Assembly (NCBI RefSeq): GCF_006438965.1 | Contig: NZ_RCZM01000006.1 | Location: 287,069 to 351,068 of the forward strand | Direction of reading: 5' to 3' | Length of the DNA: 64,000 bases | Source: Pedococcus bigeumensis | GTDB taxonomy: Bacteria; Actinomycetota; Actinomycetes; Actinomycetales; Dermatophilaceae | Shown here: one piece after another, positions 54,259-62,000 of the stretch | How the letters are laid out: every line of letters begins with the position of its first letter | Position numbering within the stretch: the first letter of the stretch is position 1 | The notes under the pieces: model-generated | Databases searched by the model: none | The model's input: only the letters and a program-made list of their open reading frames with translations | Told to the model about the DNA's origin: nothing | Position numbers and translations under genes: made by a program

Positions 54259-55094
54259 GCGCCGCACCGACTGGTCCCGTCCTCGTCACCGGCTGTTCCT
54301 CCGGCATCGGCAAGGCCGCCGCCGAAGCCCTGGTCTCCGCCGGCCACACCGTCTACGCCACAGCCCGCCGGCCCGAGGCCCTCGCTGGCCTCGAAAGCCT
54401 CGGTGCACGACCCCTGGCCCTCGACGTCACGTCCGAGGAGTCGATGGCGAGCGCCGTGAAGCTGATCGAGACCGAGCACGGGCGGGTGGGGGCACTGGTC
54501 AACAACGCCGGCTACGGCGAGTACGGCACGATCGAGGAGACCGACCTCGACAAGGTGCGCACGATGTTCGAGACCAACGTCTTCGGACTCGCCCGCCTCA
54601 CCCAGCTCGTCCTGCCCGCGATGCGCGAAGCCCGCAGCGGCCGCGTGGTCAACGTCGGCTCGATGGGCGGCCGCTTCACCTTCCCCGTCGGCGGCTACTA
54701 CCACGCCACCAAATACGCCGTGGAGGCCATCACCGACGCCCTCCGCAACGAGGTGCACGGGTTCGGCATCGGGGTCAGCCTCGTCGAGCCAGGGCTCATC
54801 CGCACCGGCTTCGAGGAGATTGCCCTCACCTCCGATGCCGCTGCAGCACAAGAGCATTCGCCGTATGCCGGGCTGCTGGCTGCCAGCGCCAGCAACACCT
54901 CCGGGGGCTACGGCAACCCCATGGTCGCCACCGGTCCAGAAGCCGTCGCCAGGGTCATCGTCAGGGCGGTCGAGTCGCGCCACCCCAAGTCGCGCTACGT
55001 CGTGACCCCCGCGGCGCGGGCGCTCATCGCCACGCGCACCCTGGGTGGCGACCGAGTCTGGGACTTCATGGTCCGCCAGCAGTTCAAGGGCTAG
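54255..55094 (+). CDS. Short-chain dehydrogenase/reductase
   Basis: 279 residues, classical SDR. NAD(P) motif TGCSSGIG, LVNNAGYGEYG, the Ser in NVGSMGG and catalytic YYHATK. The C-terminal part (about 220-279) resembles the retinol-dehydrogenase-like SDRs that act on hydrophobic substrates. GTG start coupled to the small membrane protein upstream. Confidence 0.92.
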   Translation: MSAAPTGPVLVTGCSSGIGKAAAEALVSAGHTVYATARRPEALAGLESLGARPLALDVTSEESMASAVKLIETEHGRVGALVNNAGYGEYGTIEETDLDKVRTMFETNVFGLARLTQLVLPAMREARSGRVVNVGSMGGRFTFPVGGYYHATKYAVEAITDALRNEVHGFGIGVSLVEPGLIRTGFEEIALTSDAAAAQEHSPYAGLLAASASNTSGGYGNPMVATGPEAVARVIVRAVESRHPKSRYVVTPAARALIATRTLGGDRVWDFMVRQQFKG

Positions 55095-55160
55095 CGCTCG
55101 CTCCGGTGTGAATCAACGGACCACCTGGTCCGCCGATCAGGCCGCCCTAGACTCGACGCC

Positions 55161-56213
55161 GTGGTCGCCACCGTCGAACCCCTCACCGCACCCGTCGAGC
55201 CCGACGAGGCGCTGCGTCGCATCGCCTTCCTCCTCGAGCGCGAGCGGGCCGGCACCTACCGGGTCGAGGCGTTCCGCAAGGCCGTCGTCACGGTCCGGGA
55301 GACACCGGCGGAGGAGCTGCACAGCCGCCACGAGGCCGGGAGCCTGCAGGACCTTGCCGGGATCGGGAAGTCCACCGCCGCGGTGGTGAGTGAAGCCCTG
55401 GACGGTGACCTGCCGGCATACCTGGAGTCGTTGCAGGGCAAGGCGAAGCCGCTCGCCAAGGGCGGCGCCGACCTCTTCGCCCAGCTCAAAGGCGACTGCC
55501 ACTCCCACTCCAACTGGTCCGACGGGGGCAGCCCGATCGAGGAGATGGTGCTGACGGCGGTGGAGCTCGGGCACGAGTGGCTGGTGCTGACCGACCACTC
55601 CCCCCAGCTGCGCGTCGCCAACGGCCTCACCGCCGAGCGCCTCACCAAGCAGCTGGCCATCATCGATGCCGTCAACGCGTCCCTCGGCGGGCAGTTCCGG
55701 CTGCTCAAGGGGATCGAGGTCGACATCCTCGACGACGGCGCCCTCGACCAGACCGACGCGATGCTGGCCAAGCTCGACTTCGTCACCGCGAGCGTCCACT
55801 CCAAGCTCAAGATGAACCGGGCACCGATGACCAAGCGGATGGTGACCGCCGCCTCGAACCCTCGAGTCAACGTCCTCGGCCACTGCACCGGACGGCTGAT
55901 CGAGGGTTCCCGCGGCACGCGGCCACAGTCCGACTTCGACGCCCGGGCCGTCTTCGAGGCCTGCGCCGAGCACGACACGGCGGTCGAGATCAACAGCCGA
56001 CCCGAGCGCCGAGACCCTCCGGACGAGCTGATCACGCTGGCGATGGAGATCGGCTGCCTGTTCGCCATCGACTCCGACGCGCACGCCCCGGGGCAGCTCG
56101 AGATGAAGGCCTACGGCTGCGAGCGAGCCGAACAGCTCGGCATCGACCCCGACCGGATCATCACCACCTGGGACGTCGACCGGTTGGTGGAGTGGTCTGC
56201 CGACCATGCCTGA
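55161..56213 (+). CDS. PHP-domain phosphoesterase with N-terminal helix-hairpin-helix
   Basis: 350 residues. Residues 1-95 carry a PolX-like helical region with HhH (LQDLAGIGKSTAAVVSEAL); residues 110-340 are a PHP metal domain: GDCHSHSNWSDGG, VLTDHSPQL, VNVLGHCTGRL, AIDSDAHAPGQ. The polymerase palm found between these parts in full PolX is absent. Probably a DNA 3'-end phosphoesterase or exonuclease, or a histidinol-phosphatase-like enzyme. GTG start 55161. Confidence 0.88.
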   Translation: MVATVEPLTAPVEPDEALRRIAFLLERERAGTYRVEAFRKAVVTVRETPAEELHSRHEAGSLQDLAGIGKSTAAVVSEALDGDLPAYLESLQGKAKPLAKGGADLFAQLKGDCHSHSNWSDGGSPIEEMVLTAVELGHEWLVLTDHSPQLRVANGLTAERLTKQLAIIDAVNASLGGQFRLLKGIEVDILDDGALDQTDAMLAKLDFVTASVHSKLKMNRAPMTKRMVTAASNPRVNVLGHCTGRLIEGSRGTRPQSDFDARAVFEACAEHDTAVEINSRPERRDPPDELITLAMEIGCLFAIDSDAHAPGQLEMKAYGCERAEQLGIDPDRIITTWDVDRLVEWSADHA

Positions 56214-56244
56214 CCAGACCGCTTGACGGATCGCCGTCGCTAAT

Positions 56245-56270
56245 GTCTTAATGAGTTAAGTCATTGAGAC
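56245..56270 (+). promoter_or_regulatory. Operator of the GntR-controlled operon
   Basis: Inverted repeat GTCTTAATGA-6 bases-TCATTGAGAC, with one mismatch between arms, 12 bp before the first gene. The AT-rich patch with AATGA/TCATT resembles YtrA-type GntR operators. It likely binds the GntR protein encoded by the second gene. Confidence 0.65.
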
Positions 56271-56282
56271 AAAGGAGATGTG

Positions 56283-57194
56283 ATGGCTGGTCTGATGGTG
56301 GGGTTCATGGTTCTCCCCCTCGCGCTGGGCTTTCTGATCGCCGGGCTGGTCCGGCTGGCCAACACCGTGAGGTCCCGGGGATCGGCGCGCTCGGCGCAAG
56401 CCCGTTCGCTGGGCGCCTCTGCCGCCACGGGTGTCGTCGGGCTGACGGCCACCGTGGCCTGGCTCGGCCTGGCACGGGGGCTAAATGAGGACATCCGGCT
56501 GTCGACACTGCCCGCACTCGGGTGCGCCGCTACGGTCCTCACCGCCGCGGTGGCGGAGCTGACCTGGCCCCGCCCCACCGGCTCGGTGCGCACGGCGAGC
56601 CTCGACCCTCGGCGGGCACGTCGCCCGGCGTGGCTGTCCCGCTTGGTCGTCGTCGGCATCGCCGCCACGGCCGCTGCACTCGCCGTGGGCGCACTGACTG
56701 CCGCCTCCGACGGGCGCTCCTTCGCGCGTCGGGCCGGGGATGTCGCCGCAACCGGCAGCCCCTACCCGGGCCAGTCGTACGGCGTCGTGGTCGGGATAGC
56801 AGTCACCGTGCTCGCGCTGGCCACCTGGTTTGCCTGGGCGAGAGTGGACGCTCGGCCTGCGCTCGGTCCAGGGCACGAGGACCTGGACGCGGCCGTTCGG
56901 GGCGCCTCGATGGTGCGGGTGTTGCGCCCGGCAGCCGTGGGAACGCTCAGCACCGCAGCAGGCCTCTGGCTGACCATCGGCGCCACCGTCAACCAGGTGA
57001 CCCAGAACCTGCGGATGAACGACTCGCGGACCCCCCAGCCTCCCTTCGACTGGGTGCAGAACCTCGGGTTCGTGGCCATCACGATCGGCGTGGTCCTCGT
57101 GCTCCTCACCCTCGCTGCGCTCCTGTCCGGCAGCCCGCGCCTCCCGCGCGAGGACGCTGCCCCAGCTCCGGGCATCGCCGAGGTGGGCGCGTGA
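56283..57194 (+). CDS. Multi-pass membrane protein in GntR operon
   Basis: 303 residues with seven or so hydrophobic segments (first at 1-22, last at about 265-287). No transporter motif recognised. AAAGGAG is placed 5-6 bases before ATG 56283. Overlaps the GntR gene (GTGA). Presumably the target of that regulator. Confidence 0.75.
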   Translation: MAGLMVGFMVLPLALGFLIAGLVRLANTVRSRGSARSAQARSLGASAATGVVGLTATVAWLGLARGLNEDIRLSTLPALGCAATVLTAAVAELTWPRPTGSVRTASLDPRRARRPAWLSRLVVVGIAATAAALAVGALTAASDGRSFARRAGDVAATGSPYPGQSYGVVVGIAVTVLALATWFAWARVDARPALGPGHEDLDAAVRGASMVRVLRPAAVGTLSTAAGLWLTIGATVNQVTQNLRMNDSRTPQPPFDWVQNLGFVAITIGVVLVLLTLAALLSGSPRLPREDAAPAPGIAEVGA

Positions 57195-57565
57195 GCGAGC
57201 TGCAGGTCACGGTTGACCTCGGGGCCGCGGAGCCACCGTACGAACAGGTCAGGGCCCAGCTCGCGGGTCTGATCGGCAGGGGCAGCCTCATGGAGGGCAA
57301 CCGGCTCCCGACCGTCCGGGCCCTGGCAGCTGACCTCGGACTGGCCGTCAACACAGTGGCGCGCGCCTACAAGGAGCTGGAGGCAGAGGGCCTCGTGACC
57401 ACCCGCCGCCGCGCAGGAACGGTCGTCGCACCGGGCTCGCAGCCGCTCGACGTCGCCCTCAACCGGAGTGCTGCGGAGTACGCCATCCGGGCAGCCCGAG
57501 CGGGCCTGAGCGAGTCCGCCGCCATCGACCTGGTGCGGGCCGCGCTGCGGGAGGCGCGGGCGTGA
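57191..57565 (+). CDS. GntR-family regulator (YtrA subgroup)
   Basis: 124 residues: a winged helix (YEQVRAQLAGLIGRGSLMEG, LPTVRALAADLGLAVNTVARAYKELE) and only a short C-terminal helix pair, the YtrA layout without a large effector domain. Likely represses its own operon through 56245-56270, a mode used for cell-envelope or ABC-transport genes. Confidence 0.92.
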   Translation: MSELQVTVDLGAAEPPYEQVRAQLAGLIGRGSLMEGNRLPTVRALAADLGLAVNTVARAYKELEAEGLVTTRRRAGTVVAPGSQPLDVALNRSAAEYAIRAARAGLSESAAIDLVRAALREARA

Positions 57566-57609
57566 GGAGGCACGCGGCATACCCGGGTCTTGGGGCGGTG
57601 CGACCCGTT

Positions 57610-57639
57610 TTGGTTATCCGGGTGGTCTGCCCGTATGCT
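57610..57639 (+). promoter_or_regulatory. Promoter of the tRNA-Glu/tRNA-Asp unit
   Basis: TTGGTT (57610-57615) and TATGCT (57634-57639) with 18-base spacing, 58 bases before tRNA-Glu. Confidence 0.55.
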
Positions 57640-57696
57640 TTCGCGAGTCCTCGACGGATCCGCGCCTGGCGCTAACGGCGGGGGGCCGTTGAACTG

Positions 57697-57769
57697 GTCC
57701 CCATCGTCTAGCGGCCTAGGACCCCGCCCTTTCACGGCGGTAGCACGGGTTCGAATCCCGTTGGGGATA
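57697..57769 (+). tRNA. tRNA-Glu (TTC)
   Basis: 73 bases, CCA not encoded. Anticodon stem CCGCC/GGCGG with loop CTTTCAC (TTC); T-arm CGGGTTCGAATCCCG. tRNA-Asp starts 20 bp downstream. Confidence 0.94.
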
Positions 57770-57789
57770 CGCAGTAAAAGCACCATCAA

Positions 57790-57863
57790 GGCCCCGTAGC
57801 GCAGTTGGTTAGCGCGCCGCCCTGTCACGGCGGAGGTCGCCGGTTCGAGCCCGGTCGGGGTCG
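57790..57863 (+). tRNA. tRNA-Asp (GTC)
   Basis: 74 bases, CCA not encoded. Anticodon loop CTGTCAC (GTC), D-arm GCGCAGTTGGTTAGCGC, T-arm GCCGGTTCGAGCCCGGT, discriminator G as expected for Asp. Confidence 0.94.
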
Positions 57864-57871
57864 CTCGAAAA

Positions 57872-57905
57872 CGAAGAGGCCCGCACATCAGTGCGGGCCT
57901 CTTCG
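57872..57905. terminator. Terminator after tRNA-Asp
   Basis: A perfect stem of about 14 bp, CGAAGAGGCCCGCA and its complement, with a short loop. It also faces the end of the oxidoreductase gene on the other strand, so it can serve both. Confidence 0.85.
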
Positions 57906-57936
57906 CATGTCCTCCGGGCGTTCGGGACAGCCAGCG

Positions 57937-58860
57937 TCAGACGCTGACCTCGATGGCGATCTTGCCGCGCACGTGGCCGGTCTGGCTGAGCTCGAACGCC
58001 TTGGCCGCATCGGCGAGCGCAAAGACCTCGGCCACCGGGACGGTCAGCTTGCCGTCGTCGGCGAGGTCGCCCAGCGCCGTCAGGTCCTCGGCATTCGGAC
58101 GCACCCACGCGGAGATTCCGCCGGCCTCGGCGACGGTCCCGTCGGCGATGGACCCGTGTCGACCACCGGCCTTGAGGACAGCCTGGGTCGTCTCGAGCAC
58201 ACCACCCACGAAGTCGGCCACGACATCGACGCCGTCGGGCGCGAGCTCACGGACCCGCTCGGCCAGCCCATCCGCATACGAGACCGGCTCGGCACCCAGG
58301 CCTCGCAGGAACTCGTGGTTGCCCTCGGAGGCGGTGCCGATCACGCGGGCGCCGAGCGCACGCGCGATCTGGACGGCGAAGAGGCCGACACCACCAGCGG
58401 CGGCATGGACGAGGACCGTCTCACCCTCCTTGAGCCCGAGCCGGGCGAGCAGCTGGTATGCCGTGAGGCCGGCGAGGGGTAGGCCTGCGGCCTGGTGCCA
58501 GTCGAGCGACTTCGGCTTGCGGGCGACGGTGCGAACCGGTGCGGTGACGAGCTCAGCGAAGGTGCCGCCCTGCACCCAGTCCTTGCGGGCGTAGGCGATG
58601 ACCTCGTCGCCGACGGACCACTCGGGGGTGTCCAGACCCACCGCCTCGACCACTCCGGCGACGTCCCAACCGGGGATCGCCGGGAACGCCACGACCATGA
58701 GGCCGTCGAGGTAGCCCTTGGCGACCTTCCAGTCGACGGGGTTCACGCTGGCGCTGCGCACGCGGATGAGCACCTCGCCCGGACCGACCTTGGGGTCGGG
58801 CACGTCGGTGAGCTGCAGGGTGTCGAGGTCGCCGTACTCGGCGTAAGTGATTGCCTTCAT
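57937..58860 (-). CDS. Zinc-independent NADP-dependent oxidoreductase (quinone reductase-like MDR)
   Basis: 307 residues. MKAITYAEYGDLDTLQL start, SASVNPVDWKVAKG, GWDVAGVV, and NADP site VLVHAAAGGVGLFAVQIA. No zinc Cys, as in zeta-crystallin-type quinone reductases. Divergent TetR and its operators lie upstream; reactive-quinone or drug stress is a plausible trigger. Confidence 0.93.
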   Translation of the reverse strand: MKAITYAEYGDLDTLQLTDVPDPKVGPGEVLIRVRSASVNPVDWKVAKGYLDGLMVVAFPAIPGWDVAGVVEAVGLDTPEWSVGDEVIAYARKDWVQGGTFAELVTAPVRTVARKPKSLDWHQAAGLPLAGLTAYQLLARLGLKEGETVLVHAAAGGVGLFAVQIARALGARVIGTASEGNHEFLRGLGAEPVSYADGLAERVRELAPDGVDVVADFVGGVLETTQAVLKAGGRHGSIADGTVAEAGGISAWVRPNAEDLTALGDLADDGKLTVPVAEVFALADAAKAFELSQTGHVRGKIAIEVSV

Positions 58861-58968
58861 GCCCTGCGCAACTTCGTTTGCGCACGCGGGTATTCCGCTG
58901 GTGCAGCACTGTGACGCAGCGAACGGCGCTATCGGCCGGCCCCTGAGGTCGACGCCCGAGGAGGACGC

Positions 58969-59646
58969 CTACTCCGTGGAGGAGGACTTCAGCCGGACGC
59001 GCCACCGGGCGGCGAGGTCCGACTCACGGGCCGGCGGACCCGGGAGCGGGCCGGCAGCCGGGGCACGCAAGGCCTGGAGCAGCAGGGTGAGATAGCGCCG
59101 GCGCAGGGCGGCGCCGCCATCGGCGCCTGGGAGCTCGACCAGGGACACGGTCTCGAGCAGGAGCACGATGTCGGCCTCGCTCACGTCGTCACGCAGCTCC
59201 CCGGCCTTGCGGACGCGGCGGAACAGCGTCTCGGCCAGTCGCCCCGCACGGACTGCGGTGGCGGTGAGCGCCTGAGTCGGTGTGAACGTGCCGGCCAGCC
59301 GCTGCGCGAGCGCCTGGCTCCGGCCGTCGAGCACCTCGTGCAGGCAGGCGACGTACGCCGTCCAGGGATCGGCGTCGGAGGCGAGCGCGGACTCCAGCGA
59401 TGCGGCATACCTGGTCAGGCCGTCCTCGGCGAGCGCCCTCAGGAGGTGCTCCTTGCTCGGGTAGCGGCGGTACAGCGCACTGATGCCGACGCCCGCGGTG
59501 GCCGCCACCTTCGAGACCGGCGCCTCCGGGTCGGCGAGGAAGACGGTGCGCGCGGCGTCGAGGATGCGCCCGTCGTTGCGGGCCGCCTCGGCGCGGCGGC
59601 CGCTCATCGGGGGCCGCTTCGCGGGCTCGGAGGCGGGCGTGGACAC
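58969..59646 (-). CDS. TetR-family regulator
   Basis: 225 residues. HTH: RILDAARTVFLADPEAPVS and AATAGVGISALYRRYPSKEHL, then a helical ligand domain and a Pro/Arg tail. GTG 59646 gives a basic N-terminal tail; ATG 59607 (MSGRRAE) is an alternative. Diverges from the frameshifted TIGR03086 gene with paired operators between, and transcribes toward the oxidoreductase; it may control either or both. Confidence 0.9.
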   Translation of the reverse strand: MSTPASEPAKRPPMSGRRAEAARNDGRILDAARTVFLADPEAPVSKVAATAGVGISALYRRYPSKEHLLRALAEDGLTRYAASLESALASDADPWTAYVACLHEVLDGRSQALAQRLAGTFTPTQALTATAVRAGRLAETLFRRVRKAGELRDDVSEADIVLLLETVSLVELPGADGGAALRRRYLTLLLQALRAPAAGPLPGPPARESDLAARWRVRLKSSSTE

Positions 59647-59663
59647 GAGCTCAGGGTAACAGT

Positions 59664-59710
59664 GGAACAAAGCATTCCGCTCTGCTATCTTAGAACGGAA
59701 CAATCCATTC
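59664..59710. promoter_or_regulatory. TetR operator candidates
   Basis: Two similar 14-base sites, GGAACAAAGCATTCC and GGAACAATCCATTC, each with GGAA...TTC inverted ends, 33 bases apart centre to centre (three helical turns). TATCTT at 59685 between them may be the -10 of the rightward gene. This AT-rich patch stands out from its surroundings. Confidence 0.6.
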
Positions 59711-59757
59711 TGTTTCAAAGTTGGAGCCACCGCCACCAGCCCGAAAGGATCGAGACC

Positions 59758-60337
59758 ATGGGCTTCGAAGTCCTCACCACCTCCCTCTCCGCACTCCAGC
59801 AGGTCGCCGCCGCCATCGGTGACGACGCGCTCGACCGGCCCACCCCCTGCACCGACTGGGACCGTCGCCCAGGTGCTCCTCCACGCGGCCGGCGACCAGC
59901 ACGCCTGGGCGAGCTTCGTCGGAGCCGGGTCGCTCCCCACCTACAACCCGTTCGACCCGCCGGCCCGGCCCGAGGGCACCGTCACCGAGCTCGTCGATGC
60001 GGCAGTGGCCGCCGCGACGGCGGCCTGGGACCAGGTCGACCCAGCATCGGGCTCGGTCCCGACTCCCTTGCCGCCGGTCCCGACCCTGCCCGCGGAGGTC
60101 GCTGCAGCCGCGTGCGCCCTCGACGCAGCGATCCACGCGTGGGACGTCGCGGTGGCGACCGGCCAGCCGTCGCCTCTCAGCGACGAGCTCGCGGCCGCCC
60201 TCGACCCTGCCGCCCGGGCCGTGGTGGAACCGCTGCGAGGGTTCGCGTATGCCGCGCCGCTGGCGACCGAAGCCACGGACGGCGCCGCAGCGGCCCTGCT
60301 GCGCTACCTCGGCCGCGACCCCGAGTGGGCCGCCTGA
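59758..60337 (+). pseudogene. TIGR03086-family (DinB/MDMPI-like) protein, single-base frameshift
   Basis: Starts ATG 59758 with FEVLTTSLSALQQVAAAIGDD and RPTPCTDW, then the frame changes. Continuing from about 59860 in the second frame gives TVAQVLLHAAGDQHAW and ends PEWAA at 60337, together about 192 residues of a mycothiol-linked, metal-binding DinB-like fold. Dropping one G from the run TGGG at 59857-59860 joins both halves as PCTDWTVAQVL. Either a recent inactivation or a sequence error; the rest is intact. Confidence 0.85.
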
Positions 60338-60398
60338 GGCGCCTCACCCAGGCGGCGGGCCTGGGTCGGCCAACTGTGAGATCACCCGCTCGATCGGC

Positions 60399-60404
60399 TA
60401 TGAT
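60399..60404 (+). promoter_or_regulatory. -10 box of tRNA-Phe
   Basis: TATGAT, close to the consensus, 79 bases before tRNA-Phe. The -35 region is weak (TGTGAG). Confidence 0.45.
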
Positions 60405-60483
60405 CCTGCAGTCGCGACGGTCCCCGGGCTACGGCACGAGGCCGCCGCGATCGCATGTCCAGCAGCACGGGCACGCATCCCAC

Positions 60484-60560
60484 GGCCAGGTAGCTCAGTT
60501 GGTACGAGCGTCCGACTGAAAATCGGAAGGTCGGCGGTTCGACCCCGCCCCTGGCCACCA
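60484..60560 (+). tRNA. tRNA-Phe (GAA)
   Basis: 77 bases with encoded CCA. Acceptor GGCCAGG/CCTGGCC, anticodon loop CTGAAAA (GAA), T-arm GGCGGTTCGACCCCGCC. The DNA after it is remnant-rich, in line with tRNA 3' ends being integration sites, but no second att copy is in the window. Confidence 0.95.
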
Positions 60561-60563
60561 CCC

Positions 60564-60599
60564 AAAGCCGCAGGTCAGAGGCGTCTGACCTGCGGCTTT
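60564..60599 (+). terminator. Terminator after tRNA-Phe
   Basis: Perfect 15-bp stem AAAGCCGCAGGTCAG with its complement and a 6-base loop, ending in GCTTTG. Follows the CCA by 3 bp. Confidence 0.88.
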
Positions 60600-60679
60600 G
60601 TCGTTCTGGAGCGGCCGCACCCCACGTGGGTCAGCGACCGCGAGTGACCGTGAATCGCCCGGACTGACCAAGAGATATC

Positions 60680-60710
60680 GCACGAGATGTGGCACGAGAT
60701 GTGGCACGAG
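60680..60710 (+). repeat. Tandem 12-bp repeat near tRNA-Phe
   Basis: GCACGAGATGTG occurs twice in tandem, then GCACGAG again. Read on the minus strand it would encode a repeating VPHL motif, possibly the tail of a lost integrase gene; no intact integrase is present. The 60600-60882 stretch around it has no gene. Confidence 0.55.
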
Positions 60711-60882
60711 CCATAGATCGACACCCTGTACTTGCAAACTCAGCGCCAGGTCCCCGGATTGCATCGTCTGTGCGTGTGTCGCCGTGTCAGGAGCCATGTG
60801 ATGACGTGTGTCGGGCAGCGGGTTACAGGACTTCGTAGCAGTACTTCGACCCGACAGCCACTCAGCCTCGTAGGTTAAGGAC

Positions 60883-61115
60883 GTGGTGGAGAATTGGGTG
60901 GCGACCACAGCCGGAGCGCACCTGGCAGGCCGCCGGAGGGAGAGCACAGCACCGGAGGTCCTCCTGCGCCATGCGGTCCATGCTGCAGGCGGTCGTTTCC
61001 GGCTCTACCCACGGCTGGGTAAGGGCTGCACACCCGACTTTGTGCTGCCAGGGAGGAGGGTCGCGGTCTTCGTCGACGGGTGTTTCTGGCACGGCTGCCC
61101 TGAGCACGGGCGCAA
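60883..61115 (+). pseudogene. Truncated Vsr/DUF559-type endonuclease, 5' part only
   Basis: GTG start with AAGGA upstream. The visible part has STAPEVLLRHAVHAAGGRF, TPDFVLPGRRVAVFVDG and CFWHGCPEHGRKKP, the core of very-short-patch-repair-like nucleases (active-site Asp, and the FWHGCP zinc/active region). Similarity stops about 61110 and the frame runs to a stop at 61182 through unrelated sequence. The helices after HGRKKP are missing, so it is broken. Confidence 0.75.
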
Positions 61116-61546
61116 GAAGCCCGGACGGCATCCCTGTGCCCACCACGTCGACGGTCGAGGCGATGGCGCAGGGCTTGGCTGACATCGTTCGCGAAGTTCG
61201 CTCCCGAGCCGTCGACGCCCGAGTCATCCTCGTCGACTACCTCACCGTGGTCACGAACACCACCACGACCGGCGACCACTGGCCGCTCTCGCCGGAGCAG
61301 ACGGCGTCCTTCCGCGCGATCCAGGACGGCATCGTCGAGGGCTACCGCATCACCGCGGATCGCACCGAAGTCGAGGTGCTGCGCGCATCCGAGCTGAGCC
61401 TCAACCATGGGCTGGGCTCGGTCGAGCCCTGGGTGTTCGGGTTCCAACCGACCCTCGAGGCGACAGCCTGGTCCTTCCACCCCAACGAACAGGGAATGAC
61501 GGCAGTCGCTGACGCGCTCGTCGAATTCCTTGGCGTCGAAAGCTAG
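61116..61546 (+). pseudogene. C-terminal fragment of SGNH/GDSL hydrolase
   Basis: In a different frame from the Vsr part. AMAQGLADIVREVRSRAVDA, VILVDYLTVV and FHPNEQGMTAVADALVEFLG match the second half of SGNH esterases, with the catalytic Asp-x-x-His region as FHPNEQG. The N-terminal GDS Ser block is absent. A deletion seems to have fused this 3' end to the 5' end of the endonuclease gene. Confidence 0.75.
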
Positions 61547-62000
61547 AGGGCCTTCTGCCTCGAACCAGCTGTCACGCAGGCGTTAGGGATGGGTCGAAGC
61601 GAATCTGAGACGCGGGTGCCCATCGCAGAGGGCGGCCCCCGACGGGGCCTGGCGCTTGGCGACGCCCGCCATCGTCATCACGGGACGTTTCCTTCCCCCG
61701 ACAGGCGGCGGAATGACTCAACTGTCGTATTACCGGTCTTTCGGTACCGTTGCCGACAAGCGGAGTCTCAGTTCCTTCGTGGCCGAATCAGCACCTGGTG
61801 CTGTACGCACGGGGTGTTGCCGCCGTACAAGTGGCGCCCCGCGGCGCGGACCTGTAGCAGTCCCCCCGGCAACTACCCGCAGCTGCGTGATCGACGAGGT
61901 CCGGCCGCACGGAGCCCCGCCTCGTACGATGCCTGCAGTACGGGCCGCGGTCGGCAGACCGTCAAACCGAATGGACACATCGCACACCTGAGAGCGACGC
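61547..62000. other. 454-bp non-coding stretch in accessory region
   Basis: No believable gene: open frames across it lack ribosome sites and normal amino-acid makeup. Contains short inverted repeats around 61730-61750 (CGGTCTTTCGGTACCG). Probably decayed DNA plus the promoter of the next gene. Confidence 0.5.

Larger units (their letters stand above)
1047..60254. repeat. Dispersed 8-base word GTATGCCG / CGGCATAC, about 45 copies
   Basis: Hand-counted starts. Plus: 1047, 5380, 8134, 10991, 13423, 15486, 15898, 21146, 23350, 28375, 33030, 37316, 41153, 42829, 49558, 51075, 52748, 54863, 58456, 60247. Minus: 1640, 2615, 6300, 8410, 10006, 11301, 14494, 19555, 23262, 25743, 28900, 29574, 31796, 34290, 38013, 41032, 42862, 45009, 47697, 49694, 51409, 52471, 55414, 57575, 59403. 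About two are expected by chance. The preferred extension is GGTATGCCG(G/C)G; 31 copies have the leading G. Inside genes it reads as Tyr-Ala, Ala-Tyr, Gly-Met-Pro or Gly-Ile-Pro using rare TAT, GCA and ATA codons. No strand bias. Function unknown. Confidence 0.85.

Noticed and set aside
60495..60947. Minus-strand protein across tRNA-Phe
   Set aside because: It reads through the antisense of a tRNA and its terminator; at most its middle is the decayed tail of an integrase.
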